Shown here: in pieces, positions 4,794 to 5,124 of the stretch
Layout of the letters: every line of letters starts with the position of its first letter
Position numbering within the stretch: the first letter of the stretch is position 1
Assembly (NCBI GenBank): GCA_051009015.1
Contig: JBPCWZ010000053.1
Coordinates: 1 to 5,124 of the forward strand
Length of the DNA: 5,124 nt
Direction of reading: 5' to 3'
Source of the DNA: JAHRAH01 sp051009015
GTDB lineage: Bacteria; Pseudomonadota; Gammaproteobacteria; Tethybacterales; Persebacteraceae
Translations under genes and position numbers: made by a program
The notes under the pieces: model-generated
What the model was told of the DNA's origin: nothing
Seen by the model: only the letters and a program-made list of their open reading frames with translations
Database searches by the model: none

Positions 4794-5124
4794 CGGCGCA
4801 CGGCGCACGGCGCACGGCGCACATCAACGAGCGACGCGTCAATGCGGTCACTGCTACGAACCAGGCTGTCGAGGCCGGCATGCGTGGCATCGTGCTGATC
4901 GACAACTTCGGCATCAGCTCCGGCGTCGCTGGCCTCGTCGAGGAGCTCATCACGTCGGAGGGGCCGTTCGCGGTCCTCGGCGGCATCGTGCTCAACCAGC
5001 AGGTGGGCATGATGAATCGATCAGCGGTCGAGACGGCCCTGGCCTACGGCAATGGCTCGGCGTTCGTATCGATGCCGACGCATCACACCAGGCATGTGGC
5101 GATGGCCGAGAAGCGATCGAGGGC
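4787..5124 (+). CDS. Partial DUF6282-like (amidohydrolase-like) protein, no start codon, runs off the window
   Basis: The frame is open from 4787 (after TAG 4784-4786) to the window end. Conserved-looking protein begins near 4820: HINERRVNAVTATNQAVEAG, then GMRGIVLIDNF, a stretch ending VLGGIVLNQQVGMMN, then SAVETALAYG and FVSMPTHHTRHVA. The order GMRxIV, GGIVLN, VG-x-N, SAVETAL and MPT is what I recall for DUF6282 proteins, which have no firmly assigned reaction. The family call is from memory. There is no ATG, GTG or TTG in frame before ATG 4880, which lies inside the conserved GMR motif, so the 5' end is missing or out of frame across the heptamer repeat. All six leucines after GMR are CTC or CTG and isoleucines are ATC, unlike the TTG/ATT-rich genes to the left. 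It may be a transferred or misassembled fragment, a pseudogene, or a frame-variable gene. The 3' end is outside the window. Confidence 0.6.
4794..4821 (+). repeat. Heptamer tandem repeat (CGGCGCA)x4
   Basis: Four exact adjacent copies of CGGCGCA. Seven is not a multiple of three, so each gain or loss of a copy shifts the reading frame. The repeat sits exactly between the short upstream ORF and the conserved DUF6282-like frame, and codon style changes across it. Similar text (GCGCACGGC) occurs once between ribH and nusB, so the unit resembles the left-hand genome. Confidence 0.85.

Noticed and set aside
4290..4808. Long minus-strand open frame (172 codons) across the repeat region
   Set aside because: It covers the inverted repeat, starts inside the heptamer region and runs into nusB antisense. 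Its text (FPRKRESP, PLQG) is the typical translation of palindromic repeats, with no protein-like pattern.

Overview
The window reads as proteobacterial chromosome: about 57% GC by eye, Gly/Ala-rich proteins, GCG/GGC-rich codons, TTG common for leucine, and a RibBA variant with a degenerate second domain of a kind common in Proteobacteria. NusB looks gamma-/beta-proteobacterial in style. I cannot name a genus. A short-palindrome-rich tail and an abrupt change of codon style near the right end suggest a genome rearrangement or a metagenomic assembly join.

Layout, all genes on the + strand. (1) 43-1815: xsc, sulfoacetaldehyde acetyltransferase, the desulfonating enzyme of taurine/sulfonate catabolism, with a good Shine-Dalgarno. 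(2) 1885-2379: a DsbB-type quinone-dependent disulfide oxidoreductase. (3) 2376-3461: DHBP synthase fused to a GTP cyclohydrolase II-like domain that has lost its zinc cysteines (ribB/ribBA, RibBX-like). (4) 3458-3874: ribH, lumazine synthase with a shortened C-terminal active-site segment. (5) 3911-4333: nusB. Genes 2 to 5 are tightly packed. dsbB/ribB and ribB/ribH overlap as ATGA, and a 12-codon mini-ORF bridges ribH to nusB with a third ATGA. They probably form one translationally coupled operon.

The ribB-ribH-nusB order is the classic proteobacterial riboflavin/transcription-factor cluster. Here ribD and ribE are not upstream (dsbB and xsc are), and thiL is not downstream of nusB. RibB and RibH make the two arms of lumazine synthesis (the four-carbon donor and the condensation). 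An active GTP cyclohydrolase II must be encoded elsewhere, because the one fused here lacks its metal ligands.

4334-4742 has no credible gene. It holds a roughly 310-bp composite inverted repeat built from nested palindromes: an ATTCCCGC...GCGGGAAT type outer palindrome, an AAAGCCCTGTAAGGGCG family in three copies, and hairpins between them. It is followed by a perfect-consensus sigma-70 promoter (TTGACA-16-TATAAT) pointing right.

4743-5124 holds a short ORF, four exact tandem copies of a heptamer, and then an open frame running off the window that resembles DUF6282-type amidohydrolase-like proteins. The DUF6282-like frame has no start codon before its conserved part. The upstream short ORF carries a D-M-H-K-H motif and would be in frame with it if the heptamer had 2 or 5 copies instead of 4. 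Codon style changes sharply at the heptamer, so the choices are a frame-disrupted or phase-variable gene, a transferred fragment, or an assembly misjoin. This junction and the composite repeat are the parts most worth checking. I found no CRISPR, tRNA, rRNA or recognisable transposase.
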